A stretch of 64,000 bases of DNA, taken from assembly GCA_017644005.1 (NCBI GenBank), contig JAEPMJ010000004.1, positions 488,885-552,884 of the forward strand, read 5' to 3'. Made by a program: the position numbers and the translations under genes. The stretch comes from Rhizobiaceae bacterium (GTDB lineage Bacteria; Pseudomonadota; Alphaproteobacteria; Rhizobiales; Rhizobiaceae). Below the pieces are notes generated by a model that was given only the letters and a program-made list of their open reading frames with translations, was not told the DNA's origin and did not search any database. This document shows, in pieces, positions 23,844 to 32,650 of this stretch (its first letter is position 1; each line of letters starts with the position of its first letter).

Positions 23844-24782
23844 ATGATTTCCGGACTTCCATTTGACGATATTCGACAGCTGACCGCCAATCTGGCCGGC
23901 GCGGATGAAGCCGCGCGCGCCGAAGCCGCGGCCGTCAACCGTAAAGCGGCCGAGCGTGATGGGCCGGCGGGCAAGGTAGGTGAGATCACGGAGTGGCTGG
24001 CTGCATGGAGCGGCCGCCGGCCCGGCGCCTTGAAGCCGCAAATCGCGATATTTGCAGCCACGCACGCCCTGTCGGCGCGTATGGCTCCAGATGTGGAAAG
24101 CGTTCAGGCTTTCGTTGATCGTTGCGGCGCCGGTGGTGCGGCCGTCAACCAGCTTTGCGCAGCCGGCGACTACGGCCTGAAGGTTTTCGACCTCGCTCTG
24201 GACGTCCCCGTTGAGGACTTCACCCGCAATGCGGCACTCGATGAGCGCGGCTGCGCGGCAACAATGGCGTTTGGCATGGAGGCGCTTGCGGGCGCGAGCG
24301 GGCTCGTTGTGCTGGCAGGGCATGGCGGCAGTGCAGGACGGCATTCGGCGCTGTCGGTGCTTGGCGCGCTGCGACTGCTGCCGGCAGGGAGCGGGGGGGA
24401 GTTCGTGCAGGAAGCGCTCGCTTGCCATTCAGCCCATATTTCCGACCCACTTGAAACAATGCGACGGCTTGGCGGGCGTGAGGTCGCCGCCCTTGCCGGG
24501 GCGATACTGGCTGCTCGCACGCAAAAGGTGCCGGTTCTGCTCGATGGTGTAGCCGCGCTTGCCGCCGCTGCCGTGCTTCATGCGCTCAACGCCGACGCCG
24601 TGTCTCATTGCATGGTGGCGGATGGCGGAGGCACAACAGGGAAGGTAGCGGAAGCGCTGGAACTCAAGCCGGTAACTGATCTCGGCATGGGGCAAGTCGA
24701 TGCCAGCGCCGGAGCGATCGCTGCCGGTATCGTTCAGGCCGCGGCGTATTGTCATGCAGCCGCAGGGCGGGCGTTCAGCTGA
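23844..24782 (+). CDS. cobT: CobT/CobU homologue with eroded active site
   Basis: 312 residues, against about 338 for nicotinate-nucleotide:dimethylbenzimidazole phosphoribosyltransferase, which activates the lower ligand of cobalamin. The scaffold is recognisable: SGLPFDDIRQL, ITEWLAAW, GGAAVNQLC, GLKVFDLALDVP, CAATMAFGMEA, DPLETMRRLGGREVAALAGAILAARTQKVPVLLDG. The functional motifs are changed: the TKPxGSLGRLE loop reads AERDGPAGKVGEI, NHG reads THA, GEMGIGNTT is replaced and shortened (AGHGGSAGRHS), HVSxExGH reads MVADGGGTTG, and the catalytic-Glu motif GMRLGEGTGA reads GMGQVDASAGA. A nonfunctional or repurposed homologue is likely. The frame is open with normal codon use, so it is not a simple pseudogene. 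Confidence 0.8.
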   Translation: MISGLPFDDIRQLTANLAGADEAARAEAAAVNRKAAERDGPAGKVGEITEWLAAWSGRRPGALKPQIAIFAATHALSARMAPDVESVQAFVDRCGAGGAAVNQLCAAGDYGLKVFDLALDVPVEDFTRNAALDERGCAATMAFGMEALAGASGLVVLAGHGGSAGRHSALSVLGALRLLPAGSGGEFVQEALACHSAHISDPLETMRRLGGREVAALAGAILAARTQKVPVLLDGVAALAAAAVLHALNADAVSHCMVADGGGTTGKVAEALELKPVTDLGMGQVDASAGAIAAGIVQAAAYCHAAAGRAFS

Positions 24783-26303
24783 TCAGGCGGATTTCCTGAC
24801 ATTGCCGGCCGTCGGAACCGCGGGAAGCGCTTCCATGACCCGCGATGCAGGGAAGGTGATAATCGCCTCAGTGCCCTCGCGCAGTTTCGACCGAAGCTGC
24901 AGTTCGCCGCCATGCATGGCGGCGAGGCCCTGAACGATGGGCAGACCGAGGCCGGTTCCCTGTTCGGCACTCTTGATTGCTATCGAGCCTTGCCCGAAGG
25001 CCGACAGAACAACCGAAATTTCCTCCGGCGCTATGCCTGGGCCGTTGTCCCTGATCGCAACATACTGACCCCCACCCCTGGTCCAGCCCGCGCGGACCTT
25101 TATCTCGCCGCCGGTCGACGTGAACTTGATCGCGTTCGCCAGAAGGTTGAGCACCATCTGGCGCACCGCGCGTTCGTCTGCAAACAGGCGCGGCATTGAG
25201 GGCTCGAACTGCGGGACCAACCTGATGTCCTTCTTGCGCGCCCTGATTTCCAGCATGTGACAGCAATCGTCGACGACGTCGACCAGCACCAGCGGCTCTT
25301 CGTTGAGCTGGTAGCGGCCTGCCTCGATGCGCGACAGGTCGAGAATTTCGTTGATCAGGTTGAGCAGATGCTGTCCAGAACCGTGTATGTCGCGGGCATA
25401 GTCGCGATAGGCGTCGTTTTCGATCTTGCCCAGTACCTCATTGGCCATGACCTCGGAAAAACCGAGAATGGCATTGAGCGGTGTTCTCAATTCGTGGCTC
25501 ATCGATGCCAGAAAGCGCGACTTGGCCAGATTGGCCTCCTCGGCGCGGCGCCGGGCCTCGTCTGACATGGATTTTGCCGTTTCCAGTTCGGCGATCAGCG
25601 CGTCCTTTTCCGACCGGAAAGACAGCAACATCAGCGCGGATGTGTGCAAATGGCCGGCGACATAGGAAAAGAACGGCATCGAGGCGACCAGAAGGGCCAC
25701 CATCAGGGCCTCGACAGGCACGGAAAAACGCGCCGCCGCTACAATGTACACCGCCACTGGAACGGCAAAGGTCACCAGCACCGCGCCGCGCAGGCCCGAC
25801 GCCAGGAGGGCCGTGGCGGCAATTGCAAACAGCAGCACAACGGCCTTGATGACCGGGAGCGGCTCGACCCCGCATTCAGGGCAGTCGAGAACGACGAAAT
25901 AGGCCCACCCCACACCGCTGACGAAGTGCGCTGCGAGGAACTTGCGCCGCAGACTGTCGGGTTCGATCTCTGCGATATCGGCCTTGTCGGTCTTTTGCGC
26001 CAGGTAGATCAGGCCGGCGTAGCAAATCACCGTGACAAGTGCCCAGGTGAGAATGTCGACCATCTGGCCGCCGAGAATGCCGGCCGCGCCGATCAAAATG
26101 ATCAACAGCGGCAGCGCAGCCGCGCTGGTCGTCAAGGTTCGGGCATGAATCTTCAGCAATTCGCGGTCGAATTCCGGACTGCCTTCCTGTTGCGCGAGGC
26201 GGTCACGGGTGCGGCGCACAGCGCGGGCGACATCGCTGTTGCGGTGCGCCTTGGTGCGGTCCACTATGTTTTTGTCCGCCATTTGCGAACGTTGCAAAGC
26301 CAT
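24783..26303 (-). CDS. Membrane sensor histidine kinase
   Basis: 506 residues (499 if the ATG at 26282 is used). Residues about 55-225 hold five or six transmembrane helices, without an obvious large periplasmic sensor. A short coiled coil (about 232-262) leads to HisKA with FLASMSHELRTPLNAILGFSE (phospho-acceptor His270) and an HATPase domain with N-box LLANAIKFT, G1 DNGPGIAPEE and G2 GTGLGLPIVQG. No response regulator is adjacent, so the partner is elsewhere. The HisKA sequence resembles alphaproteobacterial PleC/DivJ/PdhS kinases. It converges on the CobT homologue with no space between the stops. Confidence 0.9.
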   Translation of the reverse strand: MALQRSQMADKNIVDRTKAHRNSDVARAVRRTRDRLAQQEGSPEFDRELLKIHARTLTTSAAALPLLIILIGAAGILGGQMVDILTWALVTVICYAGLIYLAQKTDKADIAEIEPDSLRRKFLAAHFVSGVGWAYFVVLDCPECGVEPLPVIKAVVLLFAIAATALLASGLRGAVLVTFAVPVAVYIVAAARFSVPVEALMVALLVASMPFFSYVAGHLHTSALMLLSFRSEKDALIAELETAKSMSDEARRRAEEANLAKSRFLASMSHELRTPLNAILGFSEVMANEVLGKIENDAYRDYARDIHGSGQHLLNLINEILDLSRIEAGRYQLNEEPLVLVDVVDDCCHMLEIRARKKDIRLVPQFEPSMPRLFADERAVRQMVLNLLANAIKFTSTGGEIKVRAGWTRGGGQYVAIRDNGPGIAPEEISVVLSAFGQGSIAIKSAEQGTGLGLPIVQGLAAMHGGELQLRSKLREGTEAIITFPASRVMEALPAVPTAGNVRKSA

Positions 26304-26378
26304 GTCGCGCTTCGGAAATTCGAATGATCGATCTGGGAAATAACGCTATGCGGGAATGATTAAGAGACCCTTCCGGCG

Positions 26379-26987
26379 ATGCGTTTTTTATCTTTTCGTA
26401 AACCACGTTTCAGACGGCGCGGCAGGCGCCGGCGCACGGGACGGCTGACCGGCTGGATCGCTGTAATCGCGCTTTTCGGTGTTTGCGCGCTGCTTGCGGC
26501 TTGGCTCGAAGAACTGGGTAGGGTGGAACTGATCGGCAGTCCCCGCATTCACGACGGCGATACGCTGACACTTCAGGGCGAACGTATCAGGCTTATGGGA
26601 ATCGACGCTTTCGAGTACGACCAGACCTGCGAGGCGAGCGGACGGCGCTACGCCTGCGGGCGCGAAGCGCGCGCCCATCTGACCAGGCTCGCCGAATTGC
26701 CCGGCGTCAAATGTGAAGGCAGCCGCCGCGACCGCTATGACCGGTTGCTTGCGGTCTGCATGGCAGGCGGTACGGACCTCAACCGCGAAATGGTATCGTC
26801 GGGCTGGGCCGTCGCCTATGGCAACTACCATTCTGTGGAAGCCAGTGCGCGTGCGCGGAAGCAGGGTGCATGGCGCGGCGAGTTCGTTTATCCGCAGGAA
26901 TGGCGCGCGACGAACGGTCAGGCGCGCGAAAATGAGCATGATTTTCTCGGCTGGCTTCTGGAAAAGATCGGCGGCTTTCTGCTCTAA
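26379..26987 (+). CDS. Membrane-anchored staphylococcal nuclease-like protein
   Basis: 202 residues. A very basic N-terminus (RKPRFRRRGRRRR) precedes one hydrophobic helix (about 25-44), then an SNase/OB-fold domain: IHDGDTLTLQGERIRLMGID with the calcium-site Asp residues, CGREAR and RDRYDRLLAVC with the catalytic Arg/Glu-type positions, and VSSGWAVAYGNY. Members are Ca-dependent nucleases or nuclease homologues. The protein should face the periplasm. It stands alone between the divergent kinase and a GST gene. Confidence 0.87.
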   Translation: MRFLSFRKPRFRRRGRRRRTGRLTGWIAVIALFGVCALLAAWLEELGRVELIGSPRIHDGDTLTLQGERIRLMGIDAFEYDQTCEASGRRYACGREARAHLTRLAELPGVKCEGSRRDRYDRLLAVCMAGGTDLNREMVSSGWAVAYGNYHSVEASARARKQGAWRGEFVYPQEWRATNGQARENEHDFLGWLLEKIGGFLL

Positions 26988-27016
26988 TTGTCGGGATTGA
27001 TCTCTTGGAGGCCGGC

Positions 27017-27628
27017 ATGAAGCTTTATGACGGGGGACGAGCCCCCAATCCGCGGCGGGTGCGTGTTTTTCTGGCTGAAAAGGGCATCGAAGTGCCGCTC
27101 GTACCGGTCGACATGAACGCGCTCGGGCACAAAGCGCCGGAGATCGAAAAGCTCAACCCGCTGATGCGGCTTCCGGTTCTGGTGCTCGACGACGGTATCG
27201 TGCTGACAGAATCGGTCGCGATCTGTCGTTATTTCGAGGAAATTCAGCCCGAACCGCCGCTTTTTGGCAGAGGCGCACTCGGCAAGGCCAGGGTCGAGAT
27301 GTGGCAGCGGCGGATGGAACTCAATCTGATGATGCCAGTGGCGCAGGCATTCCGGCACATTCACCCTGCGATGAAAGAATGGGAGGTCCCTCAGATCGCG
27401 GAGTGGGGCGAGGCCAACAAGCCCAAGGCTCTCGAATTCCTCGCGCTGTTCGACGCGGATCTCGGAGACAGGCCGTTTGTGGCCGGCGACGAATATTCGA
27501 TCGCCGACATAAGCGGGATGATTGCCATCGATTTCATGAAGCCGGCGCGAATTGCCTTGCCTGAAAGCTGCGCGAACGTGCGGCGCTGGTACGAGGCCAT
27601 GAAGGCGCGCCCGAGCGCCGGGGTCTGA
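27017..27628 (+). CDS. Glutathione S-transferase
   Basis: 203 residues from the ATG at 27017 (GGAGG upstream; a TTG at 27005 is less likely). N-terminal thioredoxin domain MKLYDGGRAPNPRRVRVFLA with the LPVLVLDDG and ESVAICRY glutathione-contact segments; C-terminal helical domain with FVAGDEYSIADI. Cytosolic conjugating or thiol-transfer enzyme of a bacterial class; substrate unknown. The stop overlaps the next start (TGATG), so it is coupled to the glycosylase gene. Confidence 0.9.
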   Translation: MKLYDGGRAPNPRRVRVFLAEKGIEVPLVPVDMNALGHKAPEIEKLNPLMRLPVLVLDDGIVLTESVAICRYFEEIQPEPPLFGRGALGKARVEMWQRRMELNLMMPVAQAFRHIHPAMKEWEVPQIAEWGEANKPKALEFLALFDADLGDRPFVAGDEYSIADISGMIAIDFMKPARIALPESCANVRRWYEAMKARPSAGV

Positions 27629-28266
27629 TGTGCGCGGCGCGGGACAGGCAGCTTGCCGACAAGGTGGCCAAAATCCGTGCATGCCGAATCTGCGTTGACC
27701 GCCCTGAAGGAAAACCGCTACCGCACGCGCCGCGTCCGGTGGTCGTGCCCTCCGCAACTGCCCGCATCCTGATCGTCGGGCAGGCGCCGGGAACTCGGGT
27801 GCATGAAAGCGGCCGACCCTTCACCGACCGGTCCGGTGACAGGCTGCGGGAATGGATGGGCGTGACGAAAGACGAATTCTACGACACCGACAATTTTGCC
27901 ATCGTCCCAATGGGGTTTTGCTTTCCGGGCCTCGATGCAAAAGGCGGCGACCTGCCGCCGCGCCGCGAATGCGCGCCAGCCTGGCGTGCTGATCTGATGG
28001 CCGCAATGCCGCAGATCGAGCTGCTGCTGGTAATCGGGCAGTACGCCCAAGCCTGGCATCTGGATATCAAGGGCAAGCCGAGCGTGACCGAGACAGTGCG
28101 CAATTGGCGTACATTCGCAGAAAAGAACAGCGCACCGGCGGTTATTCCGCTGCCGCATCCGTCATGGCGCAACACCGGCTGGCTGAAGGCAAATCCCTGG
28201 TTCGGCGACGAATTGCTTCCGGTTCTACGACGGGCCGTTGCCGACAGAATTGTACGCCACGGTTAG
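27628..28266 (+). CDS. Uracil-DNA glycosylase superfamily protein
   Basis: 212 residues. Motif 1 of the superfamily reads ILIVGQAPGTRVHESGRPFT, and the C-terminal motif reads PLPHPSWRNTGW (His-Pro-Ser). Two cysteines near the N-terminus (RACRICVDRP) and CFP/CAP further on could bind an iron-sulfur cluster as in family 4/5 enzymes, but the spacing differs, so cluster binding is uncertain. Such proteins remove uracil or related lesions from DNA; this subgroup (also annotated as YqfL-like or UDG-like) is not well characterised. Confidence 0.82.
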   Translation: MCAARDRQLADKVAKIRACRICVDRPEGKPLPHAPRPVVVPSATARILIVGQAPGTRVHESGRPFTDRSGDRLREWMGVTKDEFYDTDNFAIVPMGFCFPGLDAKGGDLPPRRECAPAWRADLMAAMPQIELLLVIGQYAQAWHLDIKGKPSVTETVRNWRTFAEKNSAPAVIPLPHPSWRNTGWLKANPWFGDELLPVLRRAVADRIVRHG

Positions 28267-28351
28267 GTTGACTGCTCGTCCAGTAGAATAATGTTCTTGA
28301 TTTTTACGCATTGTGCCCCGATATCGGAACTTCATTCTAACGGAGCTTCCG

Positions 28352-28843
28352 ATGGATCGTCTCGATCGCAAAATTCTGCGCCTTTTGCAGGAGAATACGA
28401 CACTCGCAGTAGCCGATATCGCCAAAAAGGTCGGGCTTTCGACGACGCCCTGCTGGCGCCGCATTCAGAAGCTCGAGGAAGAGGGTGTCATCAAGCGGCG
28501 TGTTGCCATTCTGGATCCGGGCAAGGTGAATGCTGCGGTGACGGTGTTCGTTGCGATCCGTACCAATATGCACAGCCTTGAGTGGCTGAAGCGCTTCTCC
28601 GAAGTCATTCAGGAATTCCCGGAGGTGGTCGAGTTCTACCGTATGAGCGGCGATGTCGACTATCTGCTGCGCGTCGTGGTGCCGGATATTGCCGCCTACG
28701 ACAATTTCTACAAGAAGCTGATCGCCAAGATCGAAATCCGCGACGTTTCCTCGACATTCGCGATGGAGCAGATCAAATACACGACCGAGTTGCCGCTGGA
28801 CTACATGGTTCTCGACAAGGGCGGCCAGAGCGGTGCCGGCTAA
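28352..28843 (+). CDS. Lrp/AsnC-family transcriptional regulator
   Basis: 163 residues from the ATG at 28352 with CGGAG upstream; the frame is open from 28313. N-terminal helix-turn-helix (MDRLDRKILRLLQENTTLAV, IAKKVGLSTTPCWRRIQKLEE) and C-terminal RAM ligand domain (FPEVVEFYRMSGDVDYLLRV). Such regulators usually respond to amino acids and often control a divergent gene, but here both neighbours end against it: the glycosylase gene runs the same way and the DUF3299 gene converges with a 4-bp overlap. Its target is not apparent in the window. Confidence 0.92.
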   Translation: MDRLDRKILRLLQENTTLAVADIAKKVGLSTTPCWRRIQKLEEEGVIKRRVAILDPGKVNAAVTVFVAIRTNMHSLEWLKRFSEVIQEFPEVVEFYRMSGDVDYLLRVVVPDIAAYDNFYKKLIAKIEIRDVSSTFAMEQIKYTTELPLDYMVLDKGGQSGAG

Positions 28844-29358
28844 GGCTGCGTCTTCCGGTTTTCCAGCCTTTTCCACGGCGAATTCTGCTGGCGCGGCGCG
28901 GGCGGTCGCATGTCGATCGCATCAACCACGGCAGCGCTGATACGGAACGCGGATTCCACCACCCGGACACCGTCAAGGACATAAAGCTGAGCCTTGTTGT
29001 GCTCCGAGAGCAGAGTGCCGCTGACGCTGACCGATTGGTACATGTGATCGGCATGAAAAGGCCTTTCGGGTATCACCCGCACGACCTGGTTGGCCGGCGG
29101 CGGCGCGACGTGACTGCAGGCACCCGGCGCGGCAAACAGCAGAAACTCATAAACGAGGTCGCCTTCCTGATCGGCGGGCAGCATGAAGCCGCGCAGCTCG
29201 ACATTTTGGCGCGGAGCTTCGGCGACTGCAGCGTCGAGGCGTCGCAAATCGTCGAACCCTACGCGTTGATTTGCGGGCAGGGCATGCAAGGTGCTGCCTG
29301 CAAGGCCGATTGCCAGGGCAATGGGCGTAACCTTCCTGAAGTCCGTTCGCGGCATCAT
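28840..29358 (-). CDS. DUF3299 exported protein
   Basis: 172 residues from the ATG at 29358 (or 29355); an upstream TTG at 29394 is possible. The N-terminus FRKVTPIALAIGLAGSTLHA is a signal peptide, so the protein is periplasmic. The domain signature is VELRGFMLPADQEGDLVYEF followed by CSHVAPPPANQVV, matching the GxxxPL and C.H.PPPPANQ motif of DUF3299. Function unknown; some members sit with ABC exporters. It is the last gene of the minus-strand group that begins with the amino acid binding protein at 33433. Confidence 0.8.
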   Translation of the reverse strand: MMPRTDFRKVTPIALAIGLAGSTLHALPANQRVGFDDLRRLDAAVAEAPRQNVELRGFMLPADQEGDLVYEFLLFAAPGACSHVAPPPANQVVRVIPERPFHADHMYQSVSVSGTLLSEHNKAQLYVLDGVRVVESAFRISAAVVDAIDMRPPAPRQQNSPWKRLENRKTQP

Positions 29359-29390
29359 AACCGGCAGTAAAGGCGCGCAGCGGTGCGCCG

Positions 29391-30140
29391 TCAATGCAGT
29401 ACCGGCTTCCGCCGCTGCCGGTCCGCCGACTTCGCGGCCTTTGCGGCGAGCCGTTCGAGCGTCTTTTCAGCGGCGAGTTCCCTCACAGCGCCCTTGCCGA
29501 TCCAGCGCGCTGTCTTGTCGGAGGATGCGGCGAGTTTTTCGGCCATCGCCAGCGCCGGCGCATGAAGTGCAAGCGAGCGTTTGCCGATCGTGCGCAGCGC
29601 CCAGTTGACTGCTTTCTTGACGAAGTTGCGCGGATCCTGCGAGTGCCGTTCGATCAACGGCAAATAGGCCTCGAAGGTTGCGTCAGGCTCTTTCTTGCGA
29701 TGTACCGTTGCCCAGCAAAGCATCGCGAATGCGGTTCGGCGGACGAATTCGCGCTCATCCCCGGCGAATTCTTCGATCAGTGTCCGCCAATGATCCGTGT
29801 CGACAAAGAGATCGGCAACGCCGTCCACAATATCCCATGAATCGAACTCGGCCGCCCAGTCGCGGGCATTCTGTACGGTGAAAAGTTTCGGATCGGCTGT
29901 CCGCGAGGCGATGAACTGCGCTTCCATAATGCCGCTTTCCCAAAGCTCGAAAGCGCGTTCATGGTCGCGTTTGATCTTTTTCGCGATATCGCGCTGCATA
30001 CCGTGCGAAATGCCCAGCGCGCGGTCGATCCTGATGCCATAACGCCTCATGCCCTGCCGGTTCTCCTCCGAGCCGAGGGAACGCAGATATGCGATGACCT
30101 CGGCAGCGCTTGATTCCGGCGTGAGCGGGATCACCGTCAT
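29391..30140 (-). CDS. DNA alkylation repair enzyme, AlkD-like
   Basis: 249 residues from the ATG at 30140. All-helical HEAT-like repeat protein; recognisable segments are GSEENRQGMRRYGI, AKKIKRDHERAFELWESG, EAQFIASRTADP, WDIVDGVADLF, FVRRTAFAMLCWATVHRK and DPRNFVKKAVNWALRTIGKR. AlkD removes bulky or alkylated bases without base flipping. The start overlaps the stop of the oxidoreductase gene (ATGA). Role in alkylation repair is from the family; activity of this member is not shown. Confidence 0.88.
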   Translation of the reverse strand: MTVIPLTPESSAAEVIAYLRSLGSEENRQGMRRYGIRIDRALGISHGMQRDIAKKIKRDHERAFELWESGIMEAQFIASRTADPKLFTVQNARDWAAEFDSWDIVDGVADLFVDTDHWRTLIEEFAGDEREFVRRTAFAMLCWATVHRKKEPDATFEAYLPLIERHSQDPRNFVKKAVNWALRTIGKRSLALHAPALAMAEKLAASSDKTARWIGKGAVRELAAEKTLERLAAKAAKSADRQRRKPVLH

Positions 30141-31006
30141 TTTTCCAGCCGCGCCAGCAGAGACGATGTGTCCCACCGGCTTCCGCCGATCTGCTGAACC
30201 TCCTTGTAGAACTGGTCGACAAGTGCGGTGACCGGCAGTTTGGCGCCGTTGCGATCCGCTTCGGCAAGGCAGATGCCAAGGTCCTTTCGCATCCAGTCGA
30301 CGGCGAAACCGAAATCGTATTTGCCCTCGTTCATCGTCTTGTAGCGGTTTTCCATCTGCCAGGAGCCGGCGGCGCCCTTGGAGATGACTTCGATCACTGC
30401 CTCGATGTCGAGCCCGGCCTTTTTGCCGAAATGGATGCCCTCGGCCAGGCCCTGAACCAAGCCTGCAATGCAGATTTGATTGATCATCTTGGTCAACTGC
30501 CCGGCACCAGCCGGTCCCATAAGGCCAACCATGCGGGCGTAGGAATCGATCACCGGCTTGGCCATGTCGAAATCCGCCTGGCTGCCGCCGCACATCACGG
30601 TGAGCACGCCGTTCTCTGCACCGGCCTGACCTCCCGATACCGGCGCGTCCACAAAACCGATGCCGCGCTTCCCTGCCTCCTCGGCGAGTTCGCGCGCGAC
30701 TTCTGCGGAGGCGGTGGTGTGGTCCACGAATACGGAGCCGCGCGCCATCGCGGCAAAGGCTCCGTCGGCTCCCAGGGTCACTGAACGCAGGTCGTCGTCG
30801 TTGCCGACGCAGGCCATGACAAAGTCCCTTCCGCGCGCGGCTGCTGCGGGCGTCGGCGCAAAGATGCCGCCATGTTCGGCGGTCCATTTCTCGGCCTTGG
30901 CCTGCGTGCGGTTATAGACCGTTACCTTGTGCTTGCCCTTGTGAACGAGATGCCCGGCCATGGGATAGCCCATGACGCCGAGCCCAAGGAATGCGACGGA
31001 AGCCAT
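30137..31006 (-). CDS. NAD(P)-dependent beta-hydroxyacid dehydrogenase
   Basis: 289 residues. Rossmann motif FLGLGVMGYPMAGHL at the N-terminus, the substrate-binding FVDAPVSGGQAGAENG at about 120-135, and the catalytic Lys region GPAGAGQLTKMINQ (Lys near 172). This is the 3-hydroxyisobutyrate / 2-hydroxy-3-oxopropionate (tartronate semialdehyde) reductase family; the sequence alone does not fix the substrate. It follows the amino acid permease genes by 37 bp and overlaps the AlkD-like gene. Confidence 0.88.
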   Translation of the reverse strand: MASVAFLGLGVMGYPMAGHLVHKGKHKVTVYNRTQAKAEKWTAEHGGIFAPTPAAAARGRDFVMACVGNDDDLRSVTLGADGAFAAMARGSVFVDHTTASAEVARELAEEAGKRGIGFVDAPVSGGQAGAENGVLTVMCGGSQADFDMAKPVIDSYARMVGLMGPAGAGQLTKMINQICIAGLVQGLAEGIHFGKKAGLDIEAVIEVISKGAAGSWQMENRYKTMNEGKYDFGFAVDWMRKDLGICLAEADRNGAKLPVTALVDQFYKEVQQIGGSRWDTSSLLARLEK

Positions 31007-31043
31007 TCGAGTCTCCGGAGAATGTGAGTTTCGTTTCGGGTAT

Positions 31044-31874
31044 TCAGCGAATGAGGTGGCGCGTCAAGCGCGCCTCGATCCAGGCCCATACGTTGCGCAG
31101 GATTTCGACCACGATCAGGTAGAACACCGCCGCCCACAGATAAGCCTGAAAATCGAATGTCTTGGAAAATACCCAGCGTGCCTGGCCCATCAGATCGTAG
31201 ACGGTGATGATGGCGACAATAGCCGAGCCCTTGATCATCAGGATGATCTCATTGCCGTAGGGGCGCAGCGCCACGATCAGCGCTTGCGGCATGATAATTT
31301 TCCGGAACGTAAACAGCCTTGGCAGCCCCAGCGCTGACGCGCCCTCCCATTGGCCTTTTGGAACGCTCTTGATCGCTCCGGCCAGAATCTCGGCCTGATA
31401 GGCTGCGGTATTGAGCGTGAATGCCAGAAAGCCGCAATTCCACGCATCACGGAAAAAGCCCCACAGGCCGATCGACCTCAGCTCGTTGGAAAACTGCCCG
31501 AGGCCGTAATAGATCAGAAACACCTGTGCCAGCAGCGGCGTGCCGCGAAAGGTGTAGATATAGGCATGGGCCAGCGCGCCGACGTAACGGTTCTTCGACA
31601 ACCGTCCCAGCGCTATCGGAATCGAAAGCACGGCACCGGCGGCCAGCGAGGACAGCACCAGACTGACAGTGACCTTGAGGCCGGACCAGTAGCGCGGACC
31701 GTATTTTTCCACGAAGTCGAGGCTCCAGGAACTGGCAAGATACCAGACGAAGCCAGCGCCGATCAGTACCCATACCGCAACGGCCGCACTTCCCCAGATC
31801 CTGCTGGCAGTCCACCGGCGCGGCAGCGCTGGCGGGCGCTCGACTGCTGTCTGGTCGACCGACATTTCGGTCAT
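31044..31874 (-). CDS. Polar amino acid ABC transporter permease (HisM-like)
   Basis: 276 residues, inner membrane. After a cytosolic tail of about 25 residues there are five hydrophobic helices with the amino acid permease loop YIYTFRGTPLLAQVFLIYYG and the EAA-type loop AIKSVPKGQWEGASALGLPR. It overlaps the upstream permease gene (ATGA), and together they should form the heterodimeric channel. HisM/OccM-type features suggest basic amino acids or opine-like compounds as substrate. Confidence 0.9.
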   Translation of the reverse strand: MTEMSVDQTAVERPPALPRRWTASRIWGSAAVAVWVLIGAGFVWYLASSWSLDFVEKYGPRYWSGLKVTVSLVLSSLAAGAVLSIPIALGRLSKNRYVGALAHAYIYTFRGTPLLAQVFLIYYGLGQFSNELRSIGLWGFFRDAWNCGFLAFTLNTAAYQAEILAGAIKSVPKGQWEGASALGLPRLFTFRKIIMPQALIVALRPYGNEIILMIKGSAIVAIITVYDLMGQARWVFSKTFDFQAYLWAAVFYLIVVEILRNVWAWIEARLTRHLIR

Positions 31875-32584
31875 CGCGCCGGTTCGCTTTTCTGCCCGAA
31901 ACGTTCAATGCGGCTGATCACCATGCCGGAGAGAATGGCAAGCAGGAGATAGAGAATGAACGCGGTGCCGTAGAAGAAGAACGCCTGTTTGGTGACCCGG
32001 GCGGCGATCCCGGTTTGGCGAAGGATGTCGGATAGCGCGATGGTGGAAACGAGCGCGGTGTCTTTCAACAGAACCAGCCACAGGTTCGACAGTCCGGGCA
32101 AGGCAAGGCGTATGAGCTGCGGCATCACCACCTTGCGCATGGTCAGTCCGTAAGTGAGACCGACGGCGTAGCCGCCTTCATATTGCCCGCGCGGTATGGC
32201 GCGGAACGCAGACAGGAACACTTCGGAGGCGTAGGAGGAGAAGACAACGCCCAGCGCCAGCATACCCGCGAGGAAGGAGTTGATTTCGATCGCGGTTTCG
32301 ATGCCGATGAAGATGAGAAACTGCCGCAGTCCGATCTGAGCGCCGAAATAGATGAGGAACAGGGTCATCAGTTCCGGCAAACCGCGGAAGATGGTGGTGT
32401 AGATGTTGCCGGCCAGCCGCAACGAGGGTTCTTCCGACTGCTTTGCAAGCGCGACGAAAAAGCCGAGTATCAGGCCGAACGGCAGAGTTGCGAGCGCGAG
32501 CGATACGGTCACTACAACGCCGGAGGCGATCTCGTCGCCCCAACCTTCGGCGCCAAAGCTCAATAGGCCCAGAAAGTTCTCCAT
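31871..32584 (-). CDS. Polar amino acid ABC transporter permease (HisQ-like)
   Basis: 237 residues with five hydrophobic helices. Conserved loops: YTTIFRGLPELMTLFLIYFG and AFRAIPRGQYEGGYAVGLTY, the latter being the EAA contact for the ATPase. It lies 66 bp after the binding-protein gene, with a strong hairpin in the gap that could lower its expression relative to the binding protein. Overlaps the next permease by four bases. Confidence 0.9.
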   Translation of the reverse strand: MENFLGLLSFGAEGWGDEIASGVVVTVSLALATLPFGLILGFFVALAKQSEEPSLRLAGNIYTTIFRGLPELMTLFLIYFGAQIGLRQFLIFIGIETAIEINSFLAGMLALGVVFSSYASEVFLSAFRAIPRGQYEGGYAVGLTYGLTMRKVVMPQLIRLALPGLSNLWLVLLKDTALVSTIALSDILRQTGIAARVTKQAFFFYGTAFILYLLLAILSGMVISRIERFGQKSEPAR

Positions 32585-32604
32585 ATCCCCGCTTTCTGGA
32601 GGGA

Positions 32605-32630
32605 TGCGGAAGGCGGTTCCGCCTTCCGCA
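32605..32630 (-). repeat. Inverted repeat between binding-protein and permease genes
   Basis: TGCGGAAGGCGG and CCGCCTTCCGCA are a near-continuous 11-12 bp palindrome with a loop of 2-4 bases. It lies just after the binding-protein stop in the mRNA. Such hairpins commonly protect the upstream message from decay and give more binding protein than permease. No T-run follows on the minus strand. Confidence 0.7.
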
Positions 32631-32650
32631 ATGTCCTACGCGGCTAGCTA

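Noticed and set aside
29391..30887. A 498-codon single protein spanning oxidoreductase and AlkD regions
   Set aside because: Only the last 249 codons are real (AlkD-like); the upstream part is an out-of-frame shadow of the dehydrogenase gene, which overlaps by ATGA.
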